From assembly GCA_031547595.1 (NCBI GenBank), contig JAVBRU010000029.1, positions 1 through 64,000 on the forward strand: a DNA stretch of 64,000 nt. The letters run 5' to 3'. The first letter of the stretch is position 1. Every line of letters begins with the position of its first letter. A program made the position numbers and the translations under genes. This document shows, piece by piece, positions 62,154 through 64,000 of this stretch. A model generated the notes under the pieces. It had not been told where the DNA came from and did no database searches. It saw only the letters and a program-made list of their open reading frames with translations. This DNA comes from JAVBRU01 sp031547595 (lineage in GTDB: Bacteria > Bacillota > Clostridia > Christensenellales > Aristaeellaceae).

Positions 62154-62394
62154 TTTCTATCTCTCCTATTCATAAAAAACCCTCTTCCGCCAGTTCATGC
62201 TCTGTGGAAAAGGATAAGCAAACAAAACGCCTCATGGCAGTTCAACTTGCATCATCCAAATCCCAACAAAACAAAAGCCCGACGTTGTTGCCTGGTAGTG
62301 CCCCCTGTTCTGTTTGGAAAATGGATGATTAAATCATGCTGCCACCTCAATCATAAGAATATGCTTATTATAGCACAAAATCCCGTGTTATCAA
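62154..62394 (-). promoter_or_regulatory. promoter and attenuator leader of the GNAT-methyltransferase operon
   Basis: On the minus strand TTGATA (62394-62389), 16-base spacer, TATAAT (62372-62367). About 20 bases after the likely start site a mini-ORF ATG-ATT-TAA (62337-62329) has GAGGTG five bases before it. Its stop abuts an imperfect long stem (62308-62329 with 62251-62272). TGGCAG within the mini-ORF ribosome site can instead pair with CTGCCA (62240-62235). Just before the gene, CCTTTTCC/GGAAGAGG (62213-62206 and 62188-62181) is followed by GTTTTTT, an intrinsic-terminator pattern. No other gene is seen in this 293-base gap. Confidence 0.65.
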
Positions 62395-62446
62395 GTATAT
62401 AGCTGCTCCCCTTGGAGATAATCTATCCGTAAGGAGGGATTTCTCC

Positions 62447-64000
62447 ATGACAGCCAAAGCAGTAACAACCAACCAACTGATCAACGAAACCTCGCCCTAC
62501 CTTTTGCAGCACGCCCACAACCCTGTGGACTGGTACCCCTGGGGCGCAGAGGCGTTCACAAAAGCCAAGGCGGAGGGCAGGCCCGTGTTTCTGTCCATCG
62601 GTTATTCCACCTGCCACTGGTGCCATGTAATGGCGCACGAATCCTTTGAAGACCTGGCCATTGCCAAGGCCATCAACCGGGATTATGTGGCCATCAAGGT
62701 AGACAGGGAAGAGCGCCCCGACGTAGACGCCGTGTACATGGCGGCCTGCACAGCCATGAATCAATCGGGCGGCTGGCCCTTGACGGTGCTGTTGACGCCG
62801 CACCAGCAGCCCTTTTGGGCGGGCACCTATCTGCCCAAGCGCCAGCTGCTCAGCCTTTTGCATCAGGCAGCAAAGCTGTGGCAGGAGGAGCCGGACGCCC
62901 TGCTCTTGGCCGGGGAAAACCTGACCAAGCATCTGCAAAAGGAAGAAGCCGCACACCCCAGCGTGCCCACGCGGGAGCTGCCCACTGAGGGCGCTTCGTT
63001 TTTTGCGCACAGCTTTGATTCCGCTTACGGCGGGTTTGGCAAAGCGCCCAAGTTCCCCATGCCGCACAACCTGATCTTCCTGATGCGCTATGCGCGGCTT
63101 GCAAAGGATGCAAAAGCCCGGGATATGGCGGAAAGAACGCTGGATGCGATGTACCTGGGCGGGATGTTTGACCATGTGGGCGGCGGATTCTCCCGCTATT
63201 CCACGGATAACCAGTGGCTGGTGCCGCATTTTGAAAAAATGCTGTATGACAACGCGCTGCTGGCATTTTGCTATGTAGAGGCTTTTACCCACACAAAGAA
63301 TGCCGCGTATGCGCAGGTTGCCCGCCGCACCATCGATTATGTGCTGGAGGAGTTGTCCGGCCAGCTGGGCGGCTTTTGCTGCGGGCAGGATGCCGACAGC
63401 GATGGCGTGGAAGGCAAGTATTATGTGCTGACCCCGGCCGAGCTAAGCGACGTGCTGGGCGACGGCGGCGCAAAGCGGTTTTGCGAGTATTATGGCATCA
63501 CCGCCAAGGGGAACTTTGACGGCAAAAGCATCCCCAACCTGCTGCATCAGCCTGTGGTCGAAGAAGTGCCAGCCGATATCCTGGCGCTGAATAAGCAAGT
63601 CTTCGCCTATCGCAAGCAGCGCACCGCCCTGCACCGGGACGACAAGGTGCTGACCGCCTGGAACGGGCTGATGATCGCGGCGCTGGCGCTGGCGGGCATT
63701 GTGATGGACGAGGCAAAATACCTGCAGGCCGCCAAGCAAACCGTCGCCTTTATCGACAGGTATTTGACCCTGGAGGATGGCCGCGTGCTGGCCAGTTGGC
63801 GCGATGGCAGGACATCCAACCCCGGCAAACTGGACGATTACGCCTTCTATGCCTGGGGCTTGTTGGAGCTATACAGCGCCATCCTCGACGTCTTTTATTT
63901 GGAAAAAGCCGCGCGGTTGGCACGGCTTTTGCTGGAATATTTCTTTGATGCCGCTGCGGGCGGCTTTTACCCCTACGCTTCGGATGGCGAGCAGCTGATC
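62447..64000 (+). CDS. DUF255 thioredoxin-fold protein (YyaL/SPATA20 type), partial at right edge
   Basis: About 518 residues are visible and no stop is reached. The N-terminal thioredoxin-like DUF255 domain has NETSPYLLQHAHNPVDWYPW and GYSTCHWCHVMAHESFED, with the CxxC-type pair Cys56 and Cys59. An (alpha/alpha)6-barrel-like part follows, with YDNALLAFCYVEAF, QDADSDGVEGKYYV and LTAWNGLMIAALA. The ATG at 62447 has AAGGAGG upstream. Family members are widespread but their reaction is unknown; a cellobiose-2-epimerase-like barrel has been noted in relatives. Confidence 0.93.
   Translation, partial: MTAKAVTTNQLINETSPYLLQHAHNPVDWYPWGAEAFTKAKAEGRPVFLSIGYSTCHWCHVMAHESFEDLAIAKAINRDYVAIKVDREERPDVDAVYMAACTAMNQSGGWPLTVLLTPHQQPFWAGTYLPKRQLLSLLHQAAKLWQEEPDALLLAGENLTKHLQKEEAAHPSVPTRELPTEGASFFAHSFDSAYGGFGKAPKFPMPHNLIFLMRYARLAKDAKARDMAERTLDAMYLGGMFDHVGGGFSRYSTDNQWLVPHFEKMLYDNALLAFCYVEAFTHTKNAAYAQVARRTIDYVLEELSGQLGGFCCGQDADSDGVEGKYYVLTPAELSDVLGDGGAKRFCEYYGITAKGNFDGKSIPNLLHQPVVEEVPADILALNKQVFAYRKQRTALHRDDKVLTAWNGLMIAALALAGIVMDEAKYLQAAKQTVAFIDRYLTLEDGRVLASWRDGRTSNPGKLDDYAFYAWGLLELYSAILDVFYLEKAARLARLLLEYFFDAAAGGFYPYASDGEQLI

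Overview
The window reads as a chromosomal segment of an anaerobic, probably gut-associated Clostridia-type Firmicute with fairly high G+C. The grounds are a V-type ATP synthase operon, a YaaQ-HolB-RicT operon, a PlsX-ACP-RNase III-SMC-FtsY operon, an Lsa-type ABC-F gene, YtrA-type and BlaI-type regulators, AGGAGG-like ribosome sites and TTGACA/TATAAT promoters. The species cannot be named from this. No rRNA, tRNA, CRISPR array, prophage or insertion sequence was seen.

Layout. 1-2600 (minus): uracil phosphoribosyltransferase followed by V-ATPase stalk genes, running off the left edge. 2700-4700: an Lsa-like ABC-F gene behind an attenuator leader, then two inverted copies of a double-hairpin repeat around a terminator. 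4700-7700 (minus): acetate kinase, PgsA, DUF4363 and DUF421. 7800-12000 (plus): GNAT, alpha/beta hydrolase, a membrane-anchored MurF-like ligase and D-Ala-D-Ala ligase. 12000-14400 (minus): RicT, HolB, YaaQ. 14400-21000 (plus): PlsX, ACP, RNase III, SMC, FtsY. 21000-27600 (minus): L,D-transpeptidase, an FAD protein and a MoxR-DUF58-DUF4129 module. 27700-31250 (plus): DUF2804 and a two-gene ABC exporter. 31300-48200 (minus): one ten-gene glycan-uptake operon with two solute-binding proteins, two permease pairs, a Yip1/beta-propeller protein, DUF5696, a LacI regulator and a GH94-like phosphorylase resembling 1,2-beta-oligoglucan phosphorylases. 48400-52000 (plus): a YtrA-type GntR/ABC module whose permease is broken by an in-frame stop. 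52100-59215 (plus): a serine hydrolase, then a BlaI repressor, a BlaR1-like M56 protease fused to an ABC solute-binding domain, two sugar-type ABC permeases and a membrane-fusion-like protein. 59200-64000: KamA-type radical SAM enzyme, GNAT, methyltransferase, a second GNAT behind an attenuator leader, and a DUF255/thioredoxin-fold protein cut by the right edge.

The strongest candidate for an undescribed system is 53180-59215. A BlaR1-type membrane protease carries a predicted extracellular ABC-type ligand-binding domain instead of a penicillin-binding sensor, and is translationally coupled to the repressor upstream. Two ABC permeases and a periplasmic-adaptor-like protein follow, with no separate binding protein and no ATPase. 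I infer a sense-and-respond unit in which ligand capture triggers BlaI inactivation. A second theme is a shared leader design (mini-ORF of 2-3 codons whose stop codon lies at a hairpin arm, then a terminator) in front of the ABC-F gene and, independently, a GNAT-methyltransferase operon.
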